Shown in pieces: positions 1-11,292 of a stretch of DNA of 64,000 nucleotides. Within the stretch, counting starts at the first letter, position 1. Every line of letters begins with the position of its first letter. The notes below the pieces were generated by a model that was not told the origin of the DNA, did no database searches, and saw only the letters and a program-made list of their open reading frames with translations. Origin of the DNA: Balaenoptera acutorostrata (lineage: Eukaryota; Chordata; Mammalia; Artiodactyla; Balaenopteridae); the NCBI RefSeq assembly GCF_949987535.1, contig NW_026645841.1:496001-560000 (forward strand). Direction: 5' to 3'. The position numbers and the translations under genes were made by a program.

Positions 1-194
1 CCATGCAGTATTACTTGAAAGGGTCTGCGTTGGCTCACCCAACCTCACCGAACCTCTCAGCCCCAAGAGTGTCCACCCTTATGTCTCAATCAGCTGTGGG
101 TCTAGATATGGTCAATCCAGGTTGCATCACAGCCCCTGAACGAATTTTGTAAGAATTTCTCTCTCTTCCACTGCCTTTGTTTCACGGGTTTTGA

Positions 195-1015
195 AAAGTA
201 ATTTATTTTTATAATGGGGTTTAGCTGCTTTTCACGGCTGTGTTTATGCCGCTTTACACCCCCTTGACTCACTTACAGAGAGATATCAATACATAGGTTT
301 GAAGATTCTTCCTAGTCAGATATATTCTTGTGCGGTGAATAGGGGGTGTTGAGTCCAGTTCACTGAAAAAGGAATAGGTCTTGTCTCTTACATATTGGGT
401 TTATGGAACGGTATCGGAGCTAATTTGAAACCCTTGTTTTATGCATCACCCCACCTCACCTTTCCCGTTCAGCAGCCATAGTGTGTTTTCTGAACGTGTG
501 ACTCTGTTCTGTTTTGTAATTCAGTTCAAGTGTAGCGGTTTTTACATTCCCTCTCTAAGTGATATCTTATGATAAGTGTCTTTTTCTGTGTGACTTATTT
601 CACTTAGAATCGTCGTACCTAAATCCACTCATCGTGCTGCTACTAGCCTTATGACGTGGATTTCATGGCTGAGTGATATTCCATTGTACATGAGGACCAC
701 AACTTCTTTATCCATTTTTCTCTTTCCTAGGATATTTAAGGTGTAATGAAGTGGGGGTTCTTGTCAACAGAGCAGCCCTAAATTTTGGGGTTCCTGTCTC
801 TTGCTGATTTTTAGTTTTCCCAATTTATACGGCCATGAGTGGAAGTGCCCTATGCTCTCCAAGCTGTGTTTTTTAGATGTTTCAGAACACACCGTACACT
901 TCTCCAGAGTGGCTGTTGGCAATTTACATCCCACCCATCAGCGTAGCAAGGCTCCCATTTCTCCATGGCCTGTCCTGCATTTCTGGTTTGGACACTTTTT
1001 TCCGCATGGCCCTTT
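195..1015 (-). mobile_element. Ancient L1 fragment (3' UTR and ORF2 C-terminus) inside the satellite unit
   Basis: On the minus strand, 895-915 encodes QPLWRSV, preceded by a GWD-type segment, matching the C-terminal cysteine/tryptophan-rich region of mammalian L1 ORF2. Further along, 649-714 encodes WIKK followed by TMEYHSAMK and a stop, colinear with the WIKK...TMEYYAAIK end of L1 ORF2. From about 640 down to 195 the DNA resembles the ruminant/whale L1 3' UTR (for example a tacttcacttag-like stretch and the ctaagtgatatc-like stretch). The fragment is 5'-truncated, frameshifted and without catalytic domains, so it is a fossil. It recurs in every unit: add unit start minus 1 to these coordinates. 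In M7, M9 and M33 a SINE splits it at the WIKK codons. Edges are approximate. I recall published work deriving cetacean satellites from L1. Confidence 0.8.
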
Positions 1016-1073
1016 TGCCCGCTGGGAAGCGAGACTTCTTTGGAGCGCTGATTGGCCTTTCCAGGTTGCTTGG

Positions 1074-1145
1074 TTGGCCAAAAAGGGCGTATGCGTTTTT
1101 TCCTGAATATATTCAGGAAAAAACGCATACGCCCTTTTTGGCCAA
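1074..1145. repeat. 72-bp perfect palindrome, canonical type (representative, M1)
   Basis: Two 36-nt arms with no spacer meet at gaata|tattc; the outer ends are ttggcc and ggccaa. All 36 positions pair. Flanking bases (g on both sides) do not pair, so symmetry stops sharply. Other canonical copies start at 4592, 6351, 8110, 9869, 11991, 13750, 19394, 21153, 22912, 24671, 26430, 28189, 29948, 31706, 35223, 36982, 38741, 44018, 47536, 52813, 54572, 56331, 60212, 61970 and 63729. As DNA it could extrude a cruciform; as RNA it would fold into a long hairpin. No function is shown by the sequence. Confidence 0.95.
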
Positions 1146-1953
1146 GGGCATCATTGTCCACGTTTTGCCGCTTTTCATGTGCTTTCAAGGCGATTCGAAT
1201 CTACCTCCTGAAATCTGTTTCCTGCAATTCTGCCTTGCTTTCAAAGCCTCTTCGTTGCCTTCCCTTAATATATTTGTGGACGAGAGGTATCATTTAAAAC
1301 TCTGCAGGTTTGTGAATTGCAGTGCCCCTGAGCTCCATTTTTCAACTCGCTTTTTTGGGAGCTGGCCGCAAAAGCGCAGGATTGCTTCAGGCCCTCTTCT
1401 CGTTCTGGGAGGCAGGCTGAGCTTGTGCTTAATTCTTCTTCCTGATGGGAAAATAGAGTGACCTGTGCCTGTCCCAACACCTAGAGCTAGTCTCTCATTG
1501 GTTCCCCCTCTTCCCGTTCATCCTCAGGACAAATTGCAACCTGTACGGAACAGGAGGTTAAAGGTGCTGATTCTCCAAGGAGGGAGATGGCTAGTAAATC
1601 GGCTGGAATGGCGAACCCGAGCAAAGGAGATGAGAAATGAGGTGCGTTTTAGAAACCTTTCCCGATCACACGGTGTACCATCTTCTGGGTTTCTCATGCC
1701 TGTTTTCGACGTAGGAAGATGCCCTTGAACCTGGAGATTTGGGACCCATGGGATGGGTACCATGCAGTATTACTTGAAAGGGTCTGCGTTGGCTCACCCA
1801 ACCTCACCGAACCTCTCAGCCCCAAGAGTGTCCACCCTTATGTCTCAATCAGCTGTGGGTCTAGATATGGTCAATCCAGGTTGCATCACAGCCCCTGAAC
1901 GAATTTTGTAAGAATTTCTCTCTCTTTCACTGCCTTTGTTTCACGGGTTTTGA
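1146..1953. repeat. Unrecognised, non-L1 part of the satellite unit (representative)
   Basis: This 808-bp stretch, from the right end of the palindrome across the arbitrary unit boundary to the start of the L1 fragment in M2, has no similarity I can name. Immediately right of the palindrome a short cttttcatgtgc motif resembles L1, but the match is too short to extend the L1 call. Around 1540-1560 there is a weak stem (cctgt/acagg). Around 1741-1758 an imperfect dyad, acccat-ggg-atgggt, leads into a KpnI site. Open frames here are short and overlap on both strands, so I see no gene. The same block occurs in every unit. Confidence 0.6.
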
Positions 1954-3518
1954 AAAGTAATTTATTTTTATAATGGGGTTTAGCTGCTTTTCACGGCTGT
2001 GTTTATGCCGCTTTACACCCCCTTGACTCACTTACAGAGAGATATCAATACATAGGTTTGAAGATTCTTCCTAGTCAGATATATTCTTGTGCGGTGAATA
2101 GGGGGTGTTGAGTCCAGTTCACTGAAAAAGGAATAGGTCTTGTCTCTTACATATTGGGTTTATGGAACGGTATCTGAGCTAATTTGAAACCCTTGTTTTA
2201 TGCATCACCCCACCTCACCTTTCCCGTTCAGCAGCCATAGTGTGTTTTCTGAACGTGTGACTCTGTTCTGTTTTGTAATTCAGTTCAAGTGTAGCGGTTT
2301 TTACATTCCCTCTCTAAGTGATATCTTATGATAAGTGTCTTTTTCTGTGTGACTTATTTCACTTAGAATCGTCGTACCTAAATCCACTCATCGTGCTGCT
2401 ACTAGCCTTATGACGTGGATTTCATGGCTGAGTGATATTCCATTGTACATGAGGACCACCACTTCTTTATCCATTTTTCTCTTTCCTAGGATATTTAAGG
2501 TGTAATGAAGTGGGGGTTATTGTCAACAGAGCAGCCCTAAACTTTGGGGTGCCTGTGTCTTGCTGATTTTTAGTTTTCCCAATTTATACGCCCGTGAGTG
2601 GAAGTGCCCTATGCTCTCCAAGCTGTGTTTTTTAGATGTTTCAGAACACACCGTACACTTCTCCAGAGTGGCTGTTGGCAAGTTACATCCCACCCATCAG
2701 CGTAGCAAGGCTCCCATTTCTCCATGGCCGGTCCTGCATTTCTGGTTTGGACACTTTTTTCCGCATGGCCCTTTTGCCCGCTGGGAAGCGAGACTTCTTT
2801 GGAGCGCTGATTGGCCTTTCCAGGTTGCTTGGTTGGCCAAGAAGGGCGTATGCGTTTTTTCCTGAATATATTCAGGAAAAAACGTATACGCCCTTTTTGG
2901 CCAAGGGCATCATTGTCCACGTTTTGCCGCTTTTCATGTGCTTTCAAGGCGATTCGAATCTACCTCCTGAAATCTGTTTCCTGCAATTCTGCCTTGCTTT
3001 CAAAGCCTCTTCGTTGCCTTCCCTTAATATATTTGTGGACGAGAGGTATCATTTAAAACTCTGCAGGTTTGTGAATTGCAGTGCCCCTGAGCTCCATTTT
3101 TCAACTCGCTTTTTTGGGAGCTGGCCGCAAAAGCGCAGGATTGCTTCAGGCCCTCTTCTGGTTCTGGGGGGCAGGCTGAGCTTGTGCTTAATTCTTCTTC
3201 CTGATGGGAAAATAGAGTGACCTGTGCCTGTCCCAACACCTAGAGCTAGTCTCTCATTGGTTCCCCCTCTTCCCGTTCATCCTCAGGACAAATTGCAACC
3301 TGTACGGAACAGGAGGTTAAAGGTGCTGATTCTCCAAGGAGGGAGATGGCTAGTAAATCGGCTGGAATGGCGAACCCGAGCAAAGGAGATGAGAAATGAG
3401 GTGCGTTTTAGAAACCTTTCCCGATCACACGGTGTACCATCTTCTGGGTTTCTCATGCCTGTTTTCGACGTAGGAAGATGCCCTTGAACCTGGAGATTTG
3501 GGACCCATGGGATGGGTA
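1760..3518 (+). repeat. Satellite unit M2 (1,759 bp)
   Basis: Has cctagtc, tatctgag, accaccac and the ggcaagttac variant, plus gggggttattgtc near 2515. Its palindrome has two unpaired changes. M6, M30, M35 and M36 share ggcaagttac. Confidence 0.95.
2833..2904. repeat. 72-bp palindrome with two uncompensated changes (M2)
   Basis: A to G at 2841 in the left arm and C to T at 2885 in the right arm break symmetry. Both leave G:T-type pairs if folded. The two changes are at non-partner positions, so this copy has lost perfect pairing rather than exchanged pairs. Confidence 0.9.
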
Positions 3519-5277
3519 CCATGCAGTATTACTTGAAAGGGTCTGCGTTGGCTCACCCAACCTCACCGAACCTCTCAGCCCCAAGAGTGTCCACCCTTAT
3601 GTCTCAATCAGCTGTGGGTCTAGATATGGTCAATCCAGGTTGCATCACAGCCCCTGAACGAATTTTGTAAGAATTTCTCTCTCTTTCACTGCCTTTGTTT
3701 CACGGGTTTTGAAAAGTAATTTATTTTTATAATGGGGTTTAGCTGCTTTTCACGGCTGTGTTTATGCCGCTTTACACCCCCTTGACTCACTTACAGAGAG
3801 ATATCAATACATAGGTTTGAAGATTCTTACTAGTCAGATATATTCTTGTGCGGTGAATAGGGGGTGTTGAGTCCAGTTCACTGAAAAAGGAATAGGTCTT
3901 GTCTCTTACATATTGGGTTTATGGAACGGTATCTGAGCTAATTTGAAACCCTTGTTTTATGCATCACCCCACCTCACCTTTCCCGTTCAGCAGCCATAGT
4001 GTGTTTTCTGAACGTGTGACTCTGTTCTGTTTTGTAATTCAGTTCAAGTGTAGCGGTTTTTACATTCCCTCTCTAAGTGATATCTTATGATAAGTGTCTT
4101 TTTCTGTGTGACTTATTTCACTTAGAATCGTCGTACCTAAATCCACTCATCGTGCTGCTACTAGCCTTATGACGTGGATTTCCTGGCTGAGTGATATTCC
4201 ATTGTACATGAGGACCACAACTTCTTTATCCATTTTTCTCTTTCCTAGGATATTTAAGGTGTAATGAAGTGGGGGTTCTTGTCAACAGAGCAGCCCTAAA
4301 TTTTGGGGTTCCTGTGTCTTGCTGATTTTTAGTTTTCCCAATTTATACGGCCATGAGTGGAAGTGCCCTATGCTCTCCAAGCTGTGTTTTTTAGATGTTT
4401 CAGAACACACCGTACACTTCTCCAGAGTGGCTGTTGGCAATTTACATCCCACCCATCAGCGTAGCAAGGCTCCCATTTCTCCATGGCCGGCCCTGCATTT
4501 CTGGTTTGGACACTTTTTTCCGCATGGCCCTTTTGCCCGCTGGGAAGCGAGACTTCTTTGGAGCGCTGATTGGCCTTTCCAGGTTGCTTGGTTGGCCAAA
4601 AAGGGCGTATGCGTTTTTTCCTGAATATATTCAGGAAAAAACGCATACGCCCTTTTTGGCCAAGGGCATCATTGTCCACGTTTTGCCGCTTTTCATGTGC
4701 TTTCAAGGCGATTCGAATCTACCTCCTGAAATCTGTTTCCTGCAATTCTGCCTTGCTTTCAAAGCCTCTTCGTTGCCTTCCCTTAATATATTTGTGGACG
4801 AGAGGTATCATTTAAAACTGTGCAGGTTTGTGAATTGCAGTGCCCCTGAGCTCCATTTTTCAACTCGCTTTTTTGGGAGCTGGCCGCAAAAGCGCAGGAT
4901 TGCTTCACGCCCTTTTCTGGTTCTGGGGGGCAGGCTGAGCTTGTGCTTAATTCTTCTTCCTGATGGGAAAATAGAGTGACCTGTGCCTGTCCCAACACCT
5001 AGAGCTAGCCTCTCATTGGTTCCCCCTCTTCCCGTTCATCCTCAGGACAAATTGCAACCTGTACGGAACAGGAGGTTAAAGGTGCTGATTCTCCAAGGAG
5101 GGAGATGGCTAGTAAATCGGCTGGAATGGTGAACCCGAGCAAAGGAGATGAGAAATGAGGTGCGTTTTAGAAACCTTTCCCGATCACACGGTGTACCATC
5201 TTCTGGGTTTCTCATGCCTGTTTTCGACGTAGGAAGATGCCCTTGAATCTGGAGATTTGGGACCCATGGGATGGGTA
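3519..5277 (+). repeat. Satellite unit M3 (1,759 bp)
   Basis: Has actagtc, tatctgag and the tttcctggctg variant shared with M6, M17 and M20. Private changes include aaactgtgcagg near 4820, ttcacgcccttttc near 4905 and tggtgaaccc near 5128. Confidence 0.95.
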
Positions 5278-7036
5278 CCATGCAGTATTACTTGAAAGGG
5301 TCTGCGTTGGCTCACCCAACCTCACCGAACCTCTCAGCCCCAAGAGTGTCCACCCTTATGTCTCAATCAGCTGTGGGTCTAGATATGGTCAATCCAGGTT
5401 GCATCACAGCCCCTGAACGAATTTTGTAAGAATTTCTCTCGCTTTCACTGTCTTTGTTTCACGGGTTTTGAAAAGTAATTTATTTTTATAATGGGGTTTA
5501 GCTGCTTTTCACGGCTGTGTTTATGCCGCTTTACACCCCCTTGACTCACTTACAGAGAGATATCAATACATAGGTTTGAAGATTCTTACTAGTCAGATAT
5601 ATTCTTGTGCGGTGAATAGGGGGTGTTGAGTCCAGTTCACTGAAAAAGGAATAGGTCTTGTCTCTTACATATTGGGTTTATGGAACGGTATCGGAGCTAA
5701 TTTGAAACCCTTGTTTTATGCATCACCCCACCTCACCTTTCCTCTTCAGCAGCCATAGTGTGTTTCCTAAACGTGAGACTCTGTTCTGTTTTGCAATTCA
5801 GTTCAAGTGTAGCGGTTTTTACATTCCCTCTCTAAGTGATATCTTATGATAAGTGTCTTTTTCTGTGTGACTTATTTCACTTAGAATCGTCGTACCTAAA
5901 TCCACTCATCGTGCTGCTATTAGCCTTATGACGTTGATTTCATGGCTGAGTGATATTCCAATGTACATGAGGACCACAACTTCCTTATCCATTTTTCTCT
6001 TTCCTAGTATATTTAAGGTGTAATGAAGTGGGGGTTCTTGTCCAGAGAGCAGCCCTAAACTTTTGGGTGCCTGTGTCTTGCTGATTTTTAGTTTTCCCAA
6101 TTTATACGCCCATGAGTGGAAGTGCCCTATGCTCTCCAAGCTGTGTGTTTTAGATGTTTCAGAACACACCCTACACTTCTCCAGAGTGGCTGTTGGCAAT
6201 TTACATCCCACCCATCAGCGTAGCAAGGCTCCCATTTCTCCATGGCCGGTCCTGCATTTCTGGTTTGGACACTTTTTTCCGCATGGCCCTTTTGCCCGCT
6301 GGGAAGCGAGACTTCTTTGGAGCGCTGATTGGCCTTTCCAGGTTGCTTGGTTGGCCAAAAAGGGCGTATGCGTTTTTTCCTGAATATATTCAGGAAAAAA
6401 CGCATACGCCCTTTTTGGCCAAGGGCATCATTGTCCACGTTTTGCCGCTTTTCATGTGCTTTCAAGGCGATTCGAACCTACCTCCTGAAATCTGTTTCCT
6501 GCAATTCTGCCTTGCTTTCAAAGCCTCTTCGTTGCCTTCCCTTAATATATTTGTGGACGAGAGGTATCATTTAAAACTCTGCAGGTTTGTGAATTGCAGT
6601 GCCCCTGAGCTCCATTTTTCAACTCGCTTTTTTGGGAGCTGGCCGCAAAAGCGCAGGATTGCTTCAGGCCCTCTTCTGGTTCTGGGGGGCAAGCTGAGCT
6701 TGTGCTTAATTCTTCTTCCTGATGGGAAAATAGAGTGACCTGTGCCTGTCCCAACACCTAGAGCTAGTCTCTCATTGGTTCCCCCTCTTCCCGTTCATCC
6801 TCAGGACAAATTGCAACCTGTACGGAACAGGAGGTTAAAGGTGCTGATTCTCCAAGGAGGGAGATGGCTAGTAAATCGGCTGGAATGGCGAACCCGAGCA
6901 AAGGAGATGAGAAATGAGGTGCGTTTTAGAAACCTTTCCCGATCACACGGTGTACCATCTTCTGGGTTTCTCATGCCTGTTTTCGACGTAGGAAGATGCC
7001 CTTGAACCTGGAGATTTGGGACCCATGGGATGGGTA
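5278..7036 (+). repeat. Satellite unit M4 (1,759 bp), most divergent
   Basis: The 5' half holds many changes not seen in neighbours: ctcgctttcactgtc (5437), cctcttcagc (5741), tttcctaaacgtgag (5764), ctattagcc, acgttgattt, ccaatgtac, cttccttatcc, ctagtatat, tccagagagc and cttttgggtg up to about 6070. The 3' half is close to the consensus. It looks like an older or imported segment joined to a homogenised one. Confidence 0.95.
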
Positions 7037-8795
7037 CCATGCAGTATTACTTGAAAGGGTCTGCGTTGGCTCACCCAACCTCACCGAACCTCTCAGCCCC
7101 AAGAGTGTCCACCCTTATGTCTCAATCAGCTGTGGGTCTAGATATGGTCAATCCAGGTTGCATCACAGCCCCTGAACGAATTTTGTAAGAATTTCTCTCT
7201 CTTTCACTGCCTTTGTTTCACGGGTTTTGAAAAGTAATTTATTTTTATAATGGGGTTTAGCTGCTTTTCACGGCTGTGTTTATGCCGCTTTACACCCCCT
7301 TGACTCACTTACAGAGAGATATCAATACATAGGTTTGAAGATTCTTACTAGTCAGATATATTCTTGTGCGGTGAATAGGGGGTGTTGAGTCCAGTTCACT
7401 GAAAAAGGAATAGGTCTTGTCTATTACATATTGGGTTTATGGAACGGTATCTGAGCTAATTTGAAACCCTTGTTTTATGCATCACCCCACCTCACCTGTC
7501 CCGTTCAGCAGCCATAGTGTGTTTCCTAAACGTGTGACTCTGTTCTCTTTTGTAATTCAGTTCAAGTGTAGCGGTTTTTACATTCCCTCTATAAGTGATA
7601 TCTTATGATAAGTGTCTTTTTCTGTGTGACTTATTTCACTTAGAATTGTCGTACCTAAATCCACTCATCGTGCTGCTACTAGCCTTATGACGTTGATTTC
7701 ATGGCTGAGTGATATTCCATTGTACATGAGGACCACAACTTCTTTATCCATTTTTCTCTTTCCTAGGATATTTAAGGTGTAATGAAGTGGGGGTTCTTGT
7801 CAACAGAGCAGCCCTAAACTTTGGGGTGCCTGTGTCTTGCTGATTTTTAGTTTTCCCAATTTATACGGCCATGAGTGGAAGTGCCCTATGCTCTCCAAGC
7901 TGTGTTTTTTAGATGTTTCAGAACACACCGTACACTTCTCCAGAGTGGCTGTTGGCAATTTACATCCCACCCATCAGCGTAGCAAGGCTCCCATTTCTCC
8001 ATGGCCGGTCCTGCATTTCTGGTTTGGACACTTTTTTCCGCATGGCCCTTTTGCCCGCTGGGAAGCGAGACTTCTTTGGAGCGCTGATTGGCCTTTCCAG
8101 GTTGCTTGGTTGGCCAAAAAGGGCGTATGCGTTTTTTCCTGAATATATTCAGGAAAAAACGCATACGCCCTTTTTGGCCAAGGGCATCATTGTCCACGTT
8201 TTGCCGCTTTTCATGTGCTTTCAAGGCGATTCGAATCTACCTCCTGAAATCTGTTTCCTGCAATTCTGCCTTGCTTTCAAAGCCTCTTCGTTGCCTTCCC
8301 TTAATATATTTGTGGACGAGAGGTATCATTTAAAACTCTGCAGGTTTGTGAATTGCAGTGCCCCTGAGCTCCATTTTTCAACTCGCTTTTTTGGGAGCTG
8401 GCCGCAAAAGCGCAGGATTGCTTCAGGCCCTCTTCTGGTTCTGGGGGGCAGGCTGAGCTTGTGCTTAATTCTTCTTCCTGATGGGAAAATAGAGTGACCT
8501 GTGCCTGTCCCAACACCTAGAGCTAGTCTCTCATTGGTTCCCCCTCTTCCCGTTCATCCTCAGGACAAATTGCAACCTGTACGGAACAGGAGGTTAAAGG
8601 TGCTGATTCTCCAAGGAGGGAGATGGCTAGTAAATCGGCTGGAATGGCGAACCCGAGCAAAGGAGATGAGAAATGAGGTGCGTTTTAGAAACCTTTCCCG
8701 ATCACACGGTGTACCATCTTCTGGGTTTCTCATGCCTGTTTTCGACGTAGGAAGATGCCCTTGAACCTGGAGATTTGGGACCCATGGGATGGGTA
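7037..8795 (+). repeat. Satellite unit M5 (1,759 bp)
   Basis: Shares tttcctaaacg (7522) and acgttgattt (7690) with M4, but few of M4's other changes. Private variants: cacctgtcccg (7494), gttctcttttg, ctataagtg and agaattgtc (7640-7650). The 3' half is consensus. Confidence 0.95.
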
Positions 8796-10554
8796 CCATG
8801 CAGTATTACTTGAAAGGGTCTGCGTTGGCTCACCCAACCTCACCGAACCTCTCAGCCCCAAGAGTGTCCACCCTTATGTCTCAATCAGCTGTGGGTCTAG
8901 ATATGGTCAATCCAGGTTGCATCACAGCCCCTGAACGAATTTTGTAAGAATTTCTCTCTCTTTCACTGCCTTTGTTTCACGGGTTTTGAAAAGTAATTTA
9001 TTTTTATAATGGGGTTTAGCTGCTTTTCACGGCTGTGTTTATGCCGCTTTACACCCCCTTGACTCACTTACAGAGAGATATCAATACATAGGTTTGAAGA
9101 TTCTTCCTAGTCAGATATATTCTTGTGCGGTGAATAGGGGGTGTTGAGTCCAGTTCACTGAAAAAGGAATAGGTCTTGTCTCTTACATATTGGGTTTATG
9201 GAACGGTATCTGAGCTAATTTGAAACCCTTGTTTTATGCATCACCCCACCTCACCTTTCCCGTTCAGCAGCCATAGTGTGTTTTCTGAACGTGTGACTCT
9301 GTTCTGTTTTGTAATTCAGTTCAAGTGTAGCGGTTTTTACATTCCCTCTCTAAGTGATATCTTATGATAAGTGTCTTTTTCTGTGTGACTTATTTCACTT
9401 AGAATCGTCGTACCTAAATCCACTCATCGTGCTGCTACTAGCCTTATGACGTGGATTTCCTGGCTGAGTGATATTCCATTGTACATGAGGACCACAACTT
9501 CTTTATCCATTTTTCTCTTTCCTAGGATATTTAAGGTGTAATGAAGTGGGGGTTCTTGTCAACAGAGCAGCCCTAAACTTTGGGGTGCCTGTGTCTTGCT
9601 GATTTTTAGTTTTCCCAATTTATACGCCCGTGAGTGGAAGTGCCCTATGCTCTCCAAGCTGTGTTTTTTAGATGTTTCAGAACACACCGTACACTTCTCC
9701 AGAGTGGCTGTTGGCAAGTTACATCCCACCCATCAGCGTAGCAAGGCTCCCATTTCTCCATGGCCGGTCCTGCATTTCTGGTTTGGACACTTTTTTCCGC
9801 ATGGCCCTTTTGCCCGCTGGGAAGCGAGACTTCTTTGGAGCGCTGATTGGCCTTTCCAGGTTGCTTGGTTGGCCAAAAAGGGCGTATGCGTTTTTTCCTG
9901 AATATATTCAGGAAAAAACGCATACGCCCTTTTTGGCCAAGGGCATCATTGTCCACGTTTTGCCGCTTTTCATGTGCTTTCAAGGCGATTCGAATCTACC
10001 TCCTGAAATCTGTTTCCTGCAATTCTGCCTTGCTTTCAAAGCCTCTTCGTTGCCTTCCCTTAATATATTTGTGGACGAGAGGTATCATTTAAAACTCTGC
10101 AGGTTTGTGAATTGCAGTGCCCCTGAGCTCCATTTTTCAACTCGCTTTTTTGGGAGCTGGCCGCAAAAGCGCAGGATTGCTTCAGGCCCTCTTCTGGTTC
10201 TGGGGGGCAGGCTGAGCTTGTGCTTAATTCTTCTTCCTGATGGGAAAATAGAGTGACCTGTGCCTGTCCCAACACCTAGAGCTAGTCTCTCATTGGTTCC
10301 CCCTCTTCCCGTTCATCCTCAGGACAAATTGCAACCTGTACGGAACAGGAGGTTAAAGGTTCTGATTCTCCAAGGAGGGAGATGGCTAGTAAATCGGCTG
10401 GAATGGCGAACCCGAGCAAAGGAGATGAGAAATGAGGTGCGTTTTAGAAACCTTTCCCGATCACACGGTGTACCATCTTCTGGGTTTCTCATGCCTGTTT
10501 TCGACGTAGGAAGATGCCCTTGAACCTGGAGATTTGGGACCCATGGGATGGGTA
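8796..10554 (+). repeat. Satellite unit M6 (1,759 bp)
   Basis: Has cctagtc, tatctgag, tttcctggctg and the ggcaagttac variant, the cgcccgtgagtg change it shares with M2, and a private aaaggttctgatt near 10358. Palindrome canonical. Confidence 0.95.
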
Positions 10555-11248
10555 CCATGCAGTATTACTTGAAAGGGTCTGCGTTGGCTCACCCAACCTC
10601 ACCGAACCTCTCAGCCCCAAGAGTGTCCACCCTTATGTCTCAATCAGCTGTGGGTCTAGATATGGTCAATCCAGGTTGCATCACAGCCCCTGAACGAATT
10701 TTGTAAGAATTTCTCTCTCTTTCACTGCCTTTGTTTCACGGGTTTTGAAAAGTAATTTATTTTTATAATGGGGTTTAGCTGCTTTTCACGGCTGTGTTTA
10801 TGCCGCTTTACACCCCCTTGACTCACTTACAGAGAGATATCAATACATAGGTTTGAAGATTCTTACTAGTCAGATATATTCTTGTGCGGTGAATAGGGGG
10901 TGTTGAGTCCAGTTCACTGAAAAAGGAATAGGTCTTGTCTCTTACATATTGGGTTTATGGAACGGTATCGGAGCTAATTTGAAACCCTTGTTTTATGCAT
11001 CACCCCACCTCACCTTTCCCGTTCAGCAGCCATAGTGTGTTTTCTGAACGTGTGACTCTGTTCTGTTTTGTAATTCAGTTCAAGTGTAGCGGTTTTTACA
11101 TTCCCTCTCTAAGTGATATCTTATGATAAGTGTCTTTTTCTGTGTGACTTATTTCACTTAGAATCGTCGTACCTAAATCCACTCATCGTGCTGCTACTAG
11201 CCTTATGACGTGGATTTCATGGCTGAGTGATATTCCATTGTACATGAG

Positions 11249-11258
11249 GACCACAACT

Positions 11259-11263
<5 letters not shown>
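11249..11263. repeat. Target site duplication, left, SINE copy 1
   Basis: gaccacaacttcttt. Its right end merges with the poly-T run, so the boundary is uncertain by a few bases. The nick site ttcttt/at is a plausible degenerate L1 endonuclease site. Confidence 0.88.

Positions 11264-11292
<29 letters not shown>

Larger units (their letters stand above)
1..1759 (+). repeat. Satellite unit M1 (1,759 bp)
   Basis: Private variants include ctcttccactg near 168, ggcctgtcctgc near 970 (others have ggccggtcc) and ctcgttctgggaggc near 1400. It carries cctagtc near 330 and tatcggag near 413. The palindrome is canonical. It is the coordinate reference for the other units. Confidence 0.95.

Noticed and set aside
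1074..1145. MITE or other DNA transposon with long inverted repeats
   Set aside because: No target duplication flanks the palindrome, there is no internal region, and it occurs only once per unit at a fixed place.
850..1188. 112-codon minus-strand open frame in each unit
   Set aside because: It contains a true remnant of L1 ORF2 (QPLWRSV), but its start lies outside the L1 homology and its N-terminal part reads through the palindrome. It is a fossil, not a gene.
1252..1268. CENP-B box (cttcgttgccttccctt resembles its left half)
   Set aside because: The required central A and the CGGG half are absent; no other match was seen on either strand.
877..1461. 194-codon open frame on the plus strand, repeated in most units (208 codons in M9 and M33)
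   Set aside because: It is antisense to an L1 fossil, runs through the palindrome, has no recognisable domain, overlaps open frames on the other strand and is stopped in six amplified units.
1538..1562. Small stem-loop (cctgt-acgga-acagg) as an RNA element
   Set aside because: A five-pair stem is expected by chance in a 1.76-kb unit, and I saw no paired changes supporting it.
1465..1728. 87-codon plus-strand and 79-codon minus-strand frames in the right part of each unit
   Set aside because: They overlap each other on opposite strands, have no family resemblance, and their recurrence is explained by the tandem repeat.
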